A program made the translations under genes and the position numbers. 64,000 nt of DNA, taken from DASXQK01 sp963757155. GTDB lineage: Bacteria > Pseudomonadota > Alphaproteobacteria > Dongiales > Dongiaceae. Below, one piece after another: positions 35,176-44,588 of the stretch. Location: positions 215,356-279,355 of the forward strand of contig CAVWQS010000008.1 of NCBI GenBank assembly GCA_963757155.1, read 5' to 3'. Position 1 is the first letter of the stretch, and each line of letters opens with the position of its first letter. Under the pieces are notes generated by a model. The model was not told the origin of the DNA and did no database searches. It was given only the letters and a program-made list of their open reading frames with translations.

Positions 35176-35630
35176 GCGTCCACCGTCGTCGTCGGCGGCG
35201 GCGATGCCGCCGCGGCCGACATGGAATGCGGCAATTGCTCGAGGCCGTCGGTGATCTCGTCGAAATCAGCCTTCTCGGCGACGAAGATATGACGGACCGT
35301 GCGCAGGCCGGTCGGCTTTACCAGGCAGCCCGCGGCGATGGAGACGCGCCCCTGCCCCATCGGCTCCCAGAACAGACTCGTGCCGCAAAGGCGGCAGAAG
35401 CCCCGCCGGGCCTCCGGCGAGGACTGGTACCATTTCAGGTTTTTCTCGCCATGGATCGTCACATTGGACCAGGTCGCCGCCGTATAGCTGGGCGGGGCGC
35501 CGTGCTGGCGCCGGCATTGCCCGCAATGGCAGACCACCACATCGCGCAGGGGTCCGCGAATTTCGATCTCGATCGTCCCGCACAGGCAATGTCCTCTTGC
35601 CCGCACGGCCTCCTTGTCATCTTGCGCCAT
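35172..35630 (-). CDS. GFA-family zinc protein, copy 1
   Basis: The 152-residue protein has the same fold and Cys layout: CLCGTIEIEI, CHCGQCRRQHG, CRLCGTSLFW. The C-terminal tail (residues 125-152, AAAASPPPTTTVDA) is low-complexity. It begins 14 bases inside the 3' end of the XRE-regulator gene and its stop overlaps the next GFA gene, so regulator and both GFA genes form one transcript. Function beyond zinc binding is unproved. Confidence 0.85.
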   Translation of the reverse strand: MAQDDKEAVRARGHCLCGTIEIEIRGPLRDVVVCHCGQCRRQHGAPPSYTAATWSNVTIHGEKNLKWYQSSPEARRGFCRLCGTSLFWEPMGQGRVSIAAGCLVKPTGLRTVRHIFVAEKADFDEITDGLEQLPHSMSAAAASPPPTTTVDA

Positions 35631-36528
35631 GCTTCATCCCACTCTTCGACTTCGCTCGCCGCCTCGATGAGGCAAGCTCGCGTGACAATCCCCCGAGCCA
35701 TTTAACCACATCGGGCGGCTGCGCCACAGCATGCCGGATGAGGTCGTCGAACCGGGCCGCGAGGGCCCGGATATGCTCGGTGCTGTTGAGCACGAGATAG
35801 AGGTCGCCGACATAGACCGCGGCCCGCTTCGGTCCGAAAATTGTCATGGGCGCCGCATAGCGCAAGAGCCCGTCGTAGAGGAACCAGCGGAAGGTCGGGT
35901 AGAGCTCGCTGACCAGCGCGGTCATATGGTCGAGCTGGCGGTGCCGGAGCTCGATATCGAGCTCGCGCCAGATTCCCTCCCCGCGCGCGAAACTCTCGAT
36001 GCTCTGGCGAGAGCTGCAGACCTCGAGGTCGCTTTCCGGCCGGCGCTGGGTCGCCAGCTGTTCGCTCGCCACCGCGATCCGGGTCCGGGGAATCGCCGGG
36101 GCCGCATCGCGAAACTCATGTCGGATGACCTCGTCGGTCTTCAGGAGATCCGGCAGCGAGGTGGGCACATAACGCACCTTGTAGCCGACCGCTTCGGCGA
36201 ACCAGCGGTCGAGCCGCTCATCGGCGGGGACATGGCCGCCCATCTCGATCTCGATGGGCTGGGGCAGCAGGGCCGCCCCCAGCGCGCCTTCCTGGGCCAG
36301 GCCCAGCAGCCAGTCGATGCTGACCTGCCGGTCCAGGGCGAGCGCGGCCAGGGTATCGGCACGCGGCAGGCGCTTGTTCTCGGGCGAGAGGAACTGCGCG
36401 AGGGTCGAGCGATCCAGCCCGACCCGGCGCGCGAGCGCCGCCTGGGTCAGCCCGCCCCGGGCCATGGCCTCGGTCAGCCGGCCCCGGAACATCTGCAGCA
36501 GATCGCGCCGATCCGGTTTTGGGCTCAT
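35617..36528 (-). CDS. XRE-family transcriptional regulator with C-terminal sensor domain
   Basis: ATG 36528 gives 303 residues. The N-terminal helix-turn-helix is LTQAALARRVGLDRSTLAQFLSP (about residues 27-49), followed by an about 220-residue region (RYVPTSLPDLLKTDEVIRHEF; YPTFRWFLYDGLLRYAAPMTIFGPKRAAVYVGD) that looks like a ligand-sensing part; PTSLPDLLKTDEVI resembles regulators that also read a transcription-factor partner. It is the first gene of an operon with two GFA proteins, with which it overlaps by 14 bases. It is likely autoregulated; the effector is unknown. Confidence 0.83.
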   Translation of the reverse strand: MSPKPDRRDLLQMFRGRLTEAMARGGLTQAALARRVGLDRSTLAQFLSPENKRLPRADTLAALALDRQVSIDWLLGLAQEGALGAALLPQPIEIEMGGHVPADERLDRWFAEAVGYKVRYVPTSLPDLLKTDEVIRHEFRDAAPAIPRTRIAVASEQLATQRRPESDLEVCSSRQSIESFARGEGIWRELDIELRHRQLDHMTALVSELYPTFRWFLYDGLLRYAAPMTIFGPKRAAVYVGDLYLVLNSTEHIRALAARFDDLIRHAVAQPPDVVKWLGGLSRELASSRRRAKSKSGMKHGAR

Positions 36529-36630
36529 GCTGTATTCTGTCACCAGAGCGGATGATAGGCAACATATTGCGAGGTTTGGTGAGCATATGCCTCTTGCCCT
36601 CCCCCGTCGCTAATCGTTACTGGATTCTTT

Positions 36631-37548
36631 ATGAGTTTTCGCTCTGAAACCGTTTCCATCGACCTGCCGACCATGGGATTGGCTTTCGGCATCTACCTTT
36701 CCTTCGGACTTCTCACCTGGTTCCACAACGCCCTGCCCTGGTGGGTGGTCGCCCCCCTCGGCGGCTATATCATCGCCCTCCATGGCTCGCTGCAGCATGA
36801 GGCGGTCCATGGCTATCCCTCCCGGGAGGCCTGGATCAGCGAGCTGACCGTCTTCCCCTCGCTCTGGCTCTGGCTGCCCTACAGCGTCTATCGCGACGCC
36901 CATCTGGCCCATCACCGCGACGAGAATTTGACCTGCCCTTTGACCGATCCGGAGTCGAACTATCTGACACCGACGATCTGGGGAGCGATGGGGCCCTTCC
37001 ACCGACTTGTTCGACGTGCCCTCACCACTTTGGCGGGCCGGCTCATCATCGGCCCGCTCTATGTCGTCTGGCGCGCCGCCCGCTATCTGCAGGTCGCCAT
37101 CCGGGTCGGCGACCGCAGCTATCTCGCGCGCTGGCTGCACCATCTGCCCGCCGCGGCGGTGGTTCTGGTCTGGGTCCTGGCGGTCTGCCATATCCCGCTC
37201 TGGCAGTATCTCCTGCTCTACGTCTACCCGGGCCTGTCGCTGACCTTGCTGCGCTCCTATGCCGAGCATCAGGCCGCCCTTGCCGTGGGCGAGCGCATCG
37301 CCACGGTGCGGGCCAATCCGGTCTTGGCCTTCCTCTACACCTTCAACAATTTCCATGCCCTCCATCACGCCGAGCCGGCGACCCCCTGGTACCGCCGGCC
37401 GGCCCGCTACCGCCTGCGCCAGGCCGAGCTCGACCAGGCCAACGGCGGCTACATCATCGCCGGCTATGGCGAGCTCTTTCGCCGCTATCTCCTCACCGGC
37501 AAGGAAGCCCCGGTACATCCCTTCGCAGGCCAGGGATTTCCGCTGTAG
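36631..37548 (+). CDS. Membrane fatty acid desaturase-family protein
   Basis: The 305-residue diiron membrane protein has all three histidine boxes: HEAVH (56-60), HLAHH (91-95) and HALHH (near residue 248), with four or so membrane helices. Such enzymes desaturate or hydroxylate acyl chains or related lipids using O2. The short length and HEAVHG spacing suit the fatty acid desaturase/hydroxylase group but not a specific position. The 102 bases upstream of the start, facing the XRE gene, hold the promoter. The next gene follows 35 bases later on the same strand. Confidence 0.87.
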   Translation: MSFRSETVSIDLPTMGLAFGIYLSFGLLTWFHNALPWWVVAPLGGYIIALHGSLQHEAVHGYPSREAWISELTVFPSLWLWLPYSVYRDAHLAHHRDENLTCPLTDPESNYLTPTIWGAMGPFHRLVRRALTTLAGRLIIGPLYVVWRAARYLQVAIRVGDRSYLARWLHHLPAAAVVLVWVLAVCHIPLWQYLLLYVYPGLSLTLLRSYAEHQAALAVGERIATVRANPVLAFLYTFNNFHALHHAEPATPWYRRPARYRLRQAELDQANGGYIIAGYGELFRRYLLTGKEAPVHPFAGQGFPL

Positions 37549-37583
37549 GCTGAGGACGGCCGCTCCCGGCCGGATGGATCACC

Positions 37584-38831
37584 ATGCTTGCCCTCCTGAG
37601 ACCGGTTTGGGCCCTGCTCCTGGGCATCGTCCTGCTGATGGCCGGCAACGGCCTGCTGTCGAGCCTTCTCGGCCTGCGCGGCAGCATCGAGGGCTTCTCG
37701 AGCACGGTCATGGGCGGGCTCATGTCCGGCTATTACATCGGTTTCCTCGCGAGTTCTCTGCTGACGCCTCGGGGCGTGCGCAGCGTCGGCCATATCCGCA
37801 TCTTCGCCGCGCTGGCGGCCATGGCGACGGTCGCCGCCATCCTGGCTGCCCTCTTCGTCTACCCCGCGGTCTGGCTCCTCTCGCGGATCATCAGCGGCTT
37901 CTGCTACGCCGGCCTCTATGTGGTCGCCGAGAGCTGGATCAATGACCGCAGCAGCAATGAGACGCGGGGCCGGCTCTTCTCCGTGTACATGCTGACCCAA
38001 TATGCCGGGCTGATCGGCGGCCAGGGCCTGCTCAATCTGTTCTCGCCTGCCGGTTTCGAATCCTTCAGCCTGGTGGCCCTGCTGATCTCGGTGGCGGTGG
38101 TGCCGACGCTGCTGACGGCCAAGCAGGCGCCGGCGGTCGCTGCCCCTCGGCATGTCGGCCTGCGCCAGCTCTACCGCATCTCGCCCTTGGGTACGATCGG
38201 CACGCTCGCCATCGGCATGGCGCAGAGCGCCTTCTTCTCCATGGGCGCGATCTTCGGCCATCGCATCGGACTCTCGACGGAGCAGGTCTCCCTGTTCCTG
38301 ATCGCGGCCATCCTGGGCGGTGCGACCCTGCAATGGCCCATCGGCCGCCTCTCCGACAAATTCGACCGGCGCCGACTGCTGACCGTCGCCGCCTTCGCCT
38401 CCACGGTGCTGGCCGTGGTCGCGATGTTCGCGGCCAGTTTTTCCCTGCCGGTCCTCATCATCGCCGCCTTCCTCTTCGCCGGCACCTCCATGCCGCTCTA
38501 TTCCCTCTGCGTCGCCCATACCAACGACTTCTTGAAACCGGAGCAGATGGTGGCGGCCAGCGGCACCTTGATCCTGCTCTACGGCATCGGCGCCATCGGG
38601 GGTCCCTTCACCAACGGCGTACTGATGGAATGGCTCGGCCCCCGCGCCTATTGGGGCTATCTGGCGGTGGGATTCCTGTTCCTCGCGCTCTTCGCGCTTT
38701 ACCGGATGACGCGGCGTCCCTCGCCGCGGCCAGAGGCGCAGACCAAGGTCGTGGCCGTGCCGGAAAATGCCGCACCGGGGGTGGCGAGCCTGCCACCGGA
38801 CTCAGCGGCGGAGGACGCCTCGAAGATCTAG
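37584..38831 (+). CDS. MFS transporter (DHA1-type, YcaD-like)
   Basis: A 415-residue transporter with 12 predicted helices. GLMSGYYIGFLASSLLTPRGVRSVGHIR and GRLFSVYMLTQYAGLIGGQ, with GRLSDKFDRRR in the second half, mark the YcaD-like branch of the MFS. The 30-residue C-terminal tail is Pro/Ala-rich. The ribosome site ATGGATCACC is weak. It may be co-transcribed with the desaturase, but the substrate is unknown. Confidence 0.87.
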   Translation: MLALLRPVWALLLGIVLLMAGNGLLSSLLGLRGSIEGFSSTVMGGLMSGYYIGFLASSLLTPRGVRSVGHIRIFAALAAMATVAAILAALFVYPAVWLLSRIISGFCYAGLYVVAESWINDRSSNETRGRLFSVYMLTQYAGLIGGQGLLNLFSPAGFESFSLVALLISVAVVPTLLTAKQAPAVAAPRHVGLRQLYRISPLGTIGTLAIGMAQSAFFSMGAIFGHRIGLSTEQVSLFLIAAILGGATLQWPIGRLSDKFDRRRLLTVAAFASTVLAVVAMFAASFSLPVLIIAAFLFAGTSMPLYSLCVAHTNDFLKPEQMVAASGTLILLYGIGAIGGPFTNGVLMEWLGPRAYWGYLAVGFLFLALFALYRMTRRPSPRPEAQTKVVAVPENAAPGVASLPPDSAAEDASKI

Positions 38832-38867
38832 GTCGCAAGCAAGGGCTGGATATTCGATCTCTCTTTC

Positions 38868-38898
38868 GTCATTCCCGCGAAAGCGGGAATCCGGGGCG
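38868..38898. repeat. Intergenic palindromic repeat (cgtcattcccgcgaaag)
   Basis: A 31-base element with the core attcccgcgaaagcgggaat, a perfect hairpin, found widely as a dispersed element in alphaproteobacteria. Its minus strand supplies the last codons and stop of the gene at 38869. A diverged pair of the same family lies at 39413-39503. Confidence 0.8.
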
Positions 38899-39270
38899 AG
38901 CTTCCGAATTGGTGAATTGTCGCCACGCCGTTGCATAGGCTCGAGACTCGTTGCCCAAGAGGGTTTCTATCTCTTGCCATGTACCGGTGTGCTTATCGGT
39001 CTCCGAGATCATTGCTTCAATGAAGCCTGTTGCTATCGCGGTTCCGACTTGAATGTCGCCGAAACACATTCCTTCCTCAATTTTCGTAAGCACAGAAATG
39101 GCTGCTTCTCTATAACTGCTAAAATACGCTCGAATGGTCATCCGTCCCAAGGCAGAAAACAATAAAACCAGGACGCGTTCTTCCAAACGGCTCTCAATTT
39201 CTTTTCTATCCTTTTCATCCAAAGAGATTTTGAGCAATGAGATAATTTGAGCGGCGACCCTCTCAATCAT
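38869..39270 (-). CDS. Hypothetical protein, 133 residues, AT-rich
   Basis: I do not recognise this protein. It is mostly helical with amphipathic stretches (IERVAAQIISLLKISLDEKDRKEIESRLEER; IAVLTKIEEG-like segments) and an acidic-to-basic mix; no signal peptide or membrane segment. Its base composition is clearly lower in GC than the flanking genes, which suggests transfer. The last residues FPLSRE and the stop codon come from the palindromic repeat, so the original C-terminus was probably replaced by repeat DNA. Expression is uncertain. Confidence 0.55.
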   Translation of the reverse strand: MIERVAAQIISLLKISLDEKDRKEIESRLEERVLVLLFSALGRMTIRAYFSSYREAAISVLTKIEEGMCFGDIQVGTAIATGFIEAMISETDKHTGTWQEIETLLGNESRAYATAWRQFTNSEARPGFPLSRE

Positions 39271-39412
39271 CGTCGACCGCCTTTTCTCCTGGTCGCCTCG
39301 CCGATGCCACGCGTGCCTCGTTCATCACCGATCGCACAGACTTAATTGGCGCATTGTCCAGGCAATTGTCGCCAAGGAATAGCTCGCTATCCAGCAAATG
39401 TAGTATTTCTCT

Positions 39413-39503
39413 TCCGTCATCCCGGCGAAAGCCGGGATCCAGGGGCGAGCGGCAAGCACCCTCCGTGTGGCCCCTGGATTTCGGCTTTCGCCGGAATGAC
39501 GGC
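39413..39503. repeat. Long inverted repeat of palindromic elements
   Basis: The arm ccgtcatcccggcgaaagccg (39413 on) and its mirror at 39470-39503 (gcccctggatttcggctttcg) form a nearly perfect inverted pair with a 22-base spacer. It lies just after the stop of the MttB-like gene and could terminate transcription or mark an IS-derived MITE-type element. The same core occurs at 38868. Confidence 0.75.
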
Positions 39504-39556
39504 GGGGGGCGCCCGATCGACTGGATCGAAGACCGCTCTAGCAGTGCGCAGCCCCT

Positions 39557-41084
39557 CTAGCTGCTCACGCCACCTTCGCGCCGGCGCCGTTCGACGAATT
39601 CCTTGAGGGCCTCGTCCTTGGCGGGATCCAGCGGCGGCTGCTGGTAATCGACCAGGAGCTGCTTCCAGATCGCATTGGCCCGCTGGTCGGCCGTCAGCGC
39701 GCCGGCCTCGCGCCATGATTTCGAAATTCCGCCAGTCCGACAGGATCGGCGCGTAGAAGGCGGTCTCGTAGCGCTCCAGCGTATGGCCGACGCCGAAGAA
39801 ATGCCCGCCAGGGCCGACCTCGGTGATGGCGTCCAGCGCCAAGGTATCGTCATTCACCACGATGGGCTGCATGAACTCGCCCATGCCCTGGAGAATCTCG
39901 GCGTCGAGGATCATCTTCTCGAAATTGGCGACGAGGCCGCCTTCCATCCAGCCGGCGCCATGCATGATCATATTGGCATGGCCCATGACCGCGCCCCAGA
40001 CCGACATCTCGGATTCATAGGCCGCCTGGGCATCCACCGCATTGGCCGCGCAGGCATTGGAGGAGCGGTAGGGGATCTTATAGCGCCGGGCGAGCTGCCC
40101 GCCCGCCATGGCCGCGCGGGTATATTCGGGCGTGCCGAAGGCGGGCGCGCCGGTCTTCATATCGACATTGGAGGTGAAGCCGCCATACATCACCGGGCAG
40201 CCCGGCGCCACGACCTGCATATAGGTGATGCCGGCGAGCGCCTCGGCATTCTGCTCGGCCAGCGCGCCGGCGATGGTGGCGGGCGCCATGGCGCCGCTGA
40301 GGGTGAAGGGCGTCATCACGATGGGCTGGGCATGGAGCGCCATCTCGGTCATGCCCTGGAGCATGGGTCCGTCGAGGCGCAGCGGCGAGTTGGAGTTGAT
40401 GATCGAGAAGATGCCGGGCTCGCGCGCGAGCTGTTCGCGATCGATGCCGCGGGCGATCAGGATCATCTCGATGGCGTCGGCGATGCGCTCGCGCCCGAGG
40501 CTATAGGGATGCCAGACCCGGTCCGTCAAGGTGATGGCGGCGTAGTGGCAGTCGAGATGGCGCGTCGCCGGGGGAATATCCGTGGGCTCGACGGGATATC
40601 CCGCGATGAAATGCACGATGTTCAGGCTCTGGCAGAGCCGCAGGAGATCGCAGTAGTCGGCGAAATTTCCCGGCCGGCGACCCCGGTCCAGATCCGAGCA
40701 GTTGGGGGCGCTGGCGACGGAGCCGAAATTGATGTGATTGCCCCCGAAGATCAGGCTGCGCTCGGGATTGCGCGCATGGAGCGTTATCTCCGACGGCACC
40801 TTGGCGACATGCTCCATCACCATCTCGCGGTCGAAGCGGACCCGAAGCCCGCCTGACTCGACATCGCAGCCGGCAGCCTTCAGCCGGTCGCGCGCGCCCG
40901 CGTCCAGGAACTCGATGCCGTTGACCTCGAGGATGCGCAGCGAGGCGTCATGGATGCGCTCGATCTGCTCCTCCTGCAGCACCTCGATGGGCTTGTAGGG
41001 ATTGCGGTAGTTGCGCCAGGGCAGCTGCTTCAGGGCGCCGCCGCGGGTCCGCCGCTCGCGATTGCGCTGAACGTCGCGCGCCAT
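39557..41084 (-). pseudogene. MttB-superfamily (trimethylamine methyltransferase-like) protein, frameshifted near its C-terminus
   Basis: GAGGAG before ATG 41084 sets the start. IEVLQEEQIERIHDASLRILEVNGIEFLD is the MttB-family opening, and GGFTSNVDMKTGAPAFGTPEY, QAAYESEMSVWGAVMGHANMIMHGAGWMEGGL and GPGGHFFGVGHTLERY are family blocks. No amber codon is present, so this is the non-pyrrolysine branch, one member of which is glycine betaine methyltransferase MtgB. At 39719-39721 one extra base breaks the frame; without it the end reads NFESWREAGALTADQRANAIWK to the stop at 39557, about 508 residues. It is 94 bases downstream of hutF. No corrinoid-protein gene is nearby. Confidence 0.82.
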
Positions 41085-41178
41085 CAAAATCTCCTCATCA
41101 AGGTGGCGGAGCATAGGCGTGCCGGACAAGAGCTGTTAGGCCCTATTCCGGCGCAATGTATCGCCATTGCGACCCGGC

Positions 41179-42591
41179 TCAATCGAGCAGCGCCTTCATG
41201 GCCGCGCGGAAGCGGGCCAGCACGTCATGCTCGGCGATGTGAAGCCCCTCCTCCACCAGCTGGCGCCCGCCGACGAAGACGTCGCGCACCGGGTTCTGAT
41301 TGCCGGCGAAGACGAGGGCATCTAGCAGCGTATCGCCGCTGCGTCCCAGCAGCACCGGGGCTTCCGGGTCGAGGACCACGAGATCGGCCCGCGCGCCCGA
41401 GGCGATCCGGCCCAGGGGCCGGCCCGCGGCCAGGGCACCGCCCTCGAGCGCTGCGCGATAGAGCGCCGCCCCCACATGCCCGCCGGATCGATTGCGCCCG
41501 ATGCCGTCGCGGGGCAGCAGCACATTGCGCCGCCGGGTGACGAGGCGCTGGCCGTATTCGAACCAGCGCAGTTCCTCGATCGGGCTGACGGAGATATGGC
41601 TGTCGGAGCCGATGCCGAAGCGGCCTTGGGCCGCGAAGAAGGCCTCCGCGGGAAAGAAGCCGTCGCCCAGATTGGCCTCCGTGGTCGGGCAAAGCCCGGC
41701 AACGGCGCCCGAGGCGGCGAGAGCCTGCGTCTCCGTCTCGGTCATATGGGTCGCATGGACCAGGCACCAGTGCTGGTCGACGGGCTGATGGGCGAGCAGC
41801 CATTCCACCGGCCGCTGGCCGGACCAGGCGAGGCAGTCCTCCACCTCTTTCGTCTGCTCGGCGATATGGATATGGATCGGCGCCGTCGGATCCTGGGCGC
41901 GCAGCCCGGCGACTGCCGCGCCCAGCATCTCCGGTGCGGCGGCGCGCAGCGAATGCGGCGCGATGCCGATGCGGATCTGAGGATCGGCGCCATGGCGCTT
42001 CCGGAGGATGCCGATCAGCTCCAGGAAGCGCTGGGGATCGTTGAGGAAGCGGCGCTGGCCGGCGGTGGCCGGCTTGCCGCCGAAGCCTCCGGCGCCATAG
42101 AGCACGGGCAGCATGGTGAGGCCGATGCCCGTCGCCTTGGCCGCGGCGATGACGCGCTCGGACATCTCCGCCAGATCGCCATAGGGCGCGCCGTCGGGGC
42201 CGTGGTGCAGGTAGTGGAACTCGGCGACGGCGGTATAGCCGGATTTCAGCATCTCGACATAGAGCTGGCCCGCGATGGCCTCCACCTGCTCGGGCCTGAG
42301 GCGGCCGACGAAGCCATACATCAGCTTGCGCCAGGTCCAGAAGCTGTCGTCCCCCGCCCCTTCCTCCGTGCCCGTCTGCTCGGTCAGCCCCGCCATGGCG
42401 CGCTGGAAGGCGTGGCTATGGAGATTGGGCATGCCGGGGATGACGGGACCGGCGGCGCGAAAGGCAGCGCCCGGCGCCTGGTCCAGCTTCACCGCGGTGA
42501 TCTCGCCCCGGGAGCCAAGCTCGATCAGCACATCCTCGGCCCAGCCCTCGGGCAGCAGCGCTTCAGCGGCGAATATCGCTCCCAGACCCAT
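41179..42591 (-). CDS. hutF: Formimidoylglutamate deiminase
   Basis: HutF converts N-formimidoyl-L-glutamate to N-formyl-L-glutamate plus ammonia, the first step of the two-step hut branch completed by HutG. The amidohydrolase motif GMPNLHSHAFQRAM, metal ligands HIHIAEQ and HATH, and GIGSDSHISVSPIEELR are as in the family. ATG 42591 follows GAGG and gives 470 residues; the frame stays open to 42720 without support. The gene is divergent from hutI. Confidence 0.93.
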   Translation of the reverse strand: MGLGAIFAAEALLPEGWAEDVLIELGSRGEITAVKLDQAPGAAFRAAGPVIPGMPNLHSHAFQRAMAGLTEQTGTEEGAGDDSFWTWRKLMYGFVGRLRPEQVEAIAGQLYVEMLKSGYTAVAEFHYLHHGPDGAPYGDLAEMSERVIAAAKATGIGLTMLPVLYGAGGFGGKPATAGQRRFLNDPQRFLELIGILRKRHGADPQIRIGIAPHSLRAAAPEMLGAAVAGLRAQDPTAPIHIHIAEQTKEVEDCLAWSGQRPVEWLLAHQPVDQHWCLVHATHMTETETQALAASGAVAGLCPTTEANLGDGFFPAEAFFAAQGRFGIGSDSHISVSPIEELRWFEYGQRLVTRRRNVLLPRDGIGRNRSGGHVGAALYRAALEGGALAAGRPLGRIASGARADLVVLDPEAPVLLGRSGDTLLDALVFAGNQNPVRDVFVGGRQLVEEGLHIAEHDVLARFRAAMKALLD

Positions 42592-42679
42592 AGAACCTCG
42601 CGTGTTGCGGGGGCTTGTCGCTCGTTTGGCGGCACCATAGGGTCTAAGAGACAGCCCTACAATTCCAAAGGAAGACGGC

Positions 42680-43882
42680 ATGTGGGACGATCTCTGGGTG
42701 AACGGCCGGCTCGCCACCATGACAGCGGGCGGCGCGCCCTATGGCGCGATCGAAGATGGCGCCATCGCCGCCGCCGAAGGGCGCATCGCCTGGGTCGGTT
42801 CGCGGCCTGACCTGCCGGGAGCGCCGGAAAGGCTCGCCCGCCATGTCCATGATCTGGCCGGTGCCTGGCTCACGCCCGGCCTGATCGATTGCCATACCCA
42901 TCTCGTCTATGCCGGCGACCGGGCGCGGGAGTTCGAGCTCCGGCTGCAGGGGGCAAGCTATGAGGAGATCGCCCGCGCCGGTGGCGGCATCCGCTCGACC
43001 GTGGCCCAGACCCGCGCCGCCTCGGAAGACGATCTGGTCTCAAGCGCGCAAAGCCGGGTCGATGCCTTCCGCCGCGAGGGCGTGACCACCCTCGAGGTCA
43101 AATCGGGCTACGGCCTCGATGCCGCAAACGAGGCCAAGATGCTTCGTGCGGCCCGGCGCCTCCAGGGCGTGACGATCCGGACCAGCTTCCTCGGCGCCCA
43201 TGCCTTGCCGCCGGAGTTCGAAGGCCGCAGCGGGGCCTATATCGACCGCGTGGTGGAGGAGATGCTGCCCGCCGTCGCCGGGCTTGCCGATGCGGTGGAT
43301 GCCTTCTGCGAGAAGATCGCCTTCACCCCGGAGGAGACCCGCCGGGTCTTCGCCGCCGCGCGTGCCCGCGGCCTGCCGGTCAAGCTCCATGCCGACCAGC
43401 TCTCCGATCTTTCCGGCGCCGCTTTGGCCGCGGAGTTCGGCGCGCTTTCCGCCGATCATCTGGAATTCACCTCCGAGGCCGGGATCGCGGCCATGGCGCG
43501 CGCCGGGACCGTGGCGGTGATCCTGCCGGGCGCCTTCTACTTCCTGCGCGAGAAGCAGCTGCCGCCTATCGAGGCGATGCGCAAGGCCGGGGTGCCCATC
43601 GCGATCTCCAGCGACTGCAATCCCGGCAGCTCGCCCGCCACATCGCTGCTGCTGATGCTGAACATGGCGGCGACGCTCTTCCGCCTGACGCCGGAGGAGG
43701 CGCTGGCGGGAGTCACCCGCTCGGCCGCCACCGCGCTTGGCCTTTCGGCCAGCCATGGCACGCTGGAGGTGGGCAAGACGGCAGATTTCGCCATCTTCGC
43801 CATCGAGCGCCCCGCCGAGCTCGCCTATCGCATCGGCGCCAATCCCTGCGTCGGACGGGTGCTGGCCGGGCGTGTGGATTGA
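42680..43882 (+). CDS. hutI: Imidazolonepropionase
   Basis: HutI opens the imidazolone ring to give N-formimidoyl-L-glutamate. The 400-residue enzyme shows DCHTHLVYAGDRAREFELRL, GGGIRSTV, KSGYGLD, FLGAHALP, VKLHADQ and SSDCNPGSSP, all canonical. AAAGGAAG precedes ATG 42680 by about eight bases. The gap to hutF is 88 bases and holds both promoters. Intact and of normal length. Confidence 0.95.
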   Translation: MWDDLWVNGRLATMTAGGAPYGAIEDGAIAAAEGRIAWVGSRPDLPGAPERLARHVHDLAGAWLTPGLIDCHTHLVYAGDRAREFELRLQGASYEEIARAGGGIRSTVAQTRAASEDDLVSSAQSRVDAFRREGVTTLEVKSGYGLDAANEAKMLRAARRLQGVTIRTSFLGAHALPPEFEGRSGAYIDRVVEEMLPAVAGLADAVDAFCEKIAFTPEETRRVFAAARARGLPVKLHADQLSDLSGAALAAEFGALSADHLEFTSEAGIAAMARAGTVAVILPGAFYFLREKQLPPIEAMRKAGVPIAISSDCNPGSSPATSLLLMLNMAATLFRLTPEEALAGVTRSAATALGLSASHGTLEVGKTADFAIFAIERPAELAYRIGANPCVGRVLAGRVD

Positions 43883-43913
43883 GGGGGTCGGCGCGAGCGA
43901 GGCAGGCCAGCCC

Positions 43914-43938
43914 ACCCAACCTCTTCGGGAGGATGGGT
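43914..43938. terminator. Hairpin between convergent hutI and the secreted-protein gene
   Basis: ACCCAACCTC at 43914-43923 pairs with GAGGATGGGT at 43929-43938 (nine of ten bases) around a TTCGG loop. It ends six bases from the stop of the minus-strand gene and about 30 bases after hutI. No strong U-tract follows, so a weak bidirectional terminator is the likely role. Confidence 0.45.
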
Positions 43939-43943
43939 TCCGC

Positions 43944-44481
43944 CTAATTCGCCTTGCGGTACACCAGCTGATAGGTCAGCGGGGCCGGCAGCTTGCCGCT
44001 GGTGAGCTGCACGCCCATGGTCAGGGTCTTGCCGCTGGGATCGAGGGCTGTAGGAGTTCACGCGCAACCCGTCCTGGGCCTGGAAGCTCCGCTGCAAGGT
44101 CGTCCCCTGCCAGATGCTGCTCACCTGGAGGGCCTCGCCGTCTTCGCGCGTCACCGAGACGGGCGTGCCGTTCATCGTCGTCTTGATCGCCTGACCGCTG
44201 TCGGCCTGGATGGTGATGTCCGACGCCGTCTGGGTGATGACGAGCTTCTGCGGGGGCTGATTCGTCTTGGTGAGTCGGTCCGTGGCCATGCCGGAGCCGA
44301 AGAACATCTGGCTGGTGACCTTCTTGATCGCCGCTGCGATGTCCTGGCTGGCGCCGGCATCGTAGGTGTAGGTGCCCTGCAGGTTCGGGGTTTGCGCCGC
44401 GGCGCGGCCGATCGGCTGAAGGACACCGCAGATGAGCATCGCGGCGAAGGCCACCGCCATGAGATGAAGCAGCTTTTTCAT
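43944..44481 (-). pseudogene. Secreted protein paralogue A (frameshifted), unknown function
   Basis: A signal peptide (KKLLHLMAVAFAAMLICGV) opens a domain that matches the neighbouring gene segment by segment: LQGTYTYDAGASQDIAAAIKKV, RLTKTNQPPQKLVITQTASDI, VTREDGEALQVSSIWQGTTLQRS. At 44045-44047 three G (plus strand) break the frame; with two, the end reads SYSLDPSGKTLTMGVQLTSG to KAN and stop at 43944, about 179 residues, matching paralogue B's VEITSEHLPQPLIYQLTYQRNS. Both are beta-rich periplasmic proteins of a family I do not recognise. AGAGGAAGAC sets ATG 44481. Confidence 0.72.
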
Positions 44482-44588
44482 GTCTTCCTCTTGGGTTGGG
44501 ACGCGACGTCGATCGCGTCCGGTCGGATAGCTCATATGGGTCCTACAGGCGAAACTCGTTACGACTTATTGCGCCTTCCTGGTCCCGC

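Noticed and set aside
39417..39556. C-terminal extension of the MttB-like frame into the palindromic repeats
   Set aside because: The residues after about 39720 in that frame are nonsense; the one-base-corrected frame ends at 39557 with normal sequence.
41179..42720. Longer hutF reading from 42720
   Set aside because: It would cross the hutI promoter gap; ATG 42591 has a ribosome site and the conserved N-terminus.
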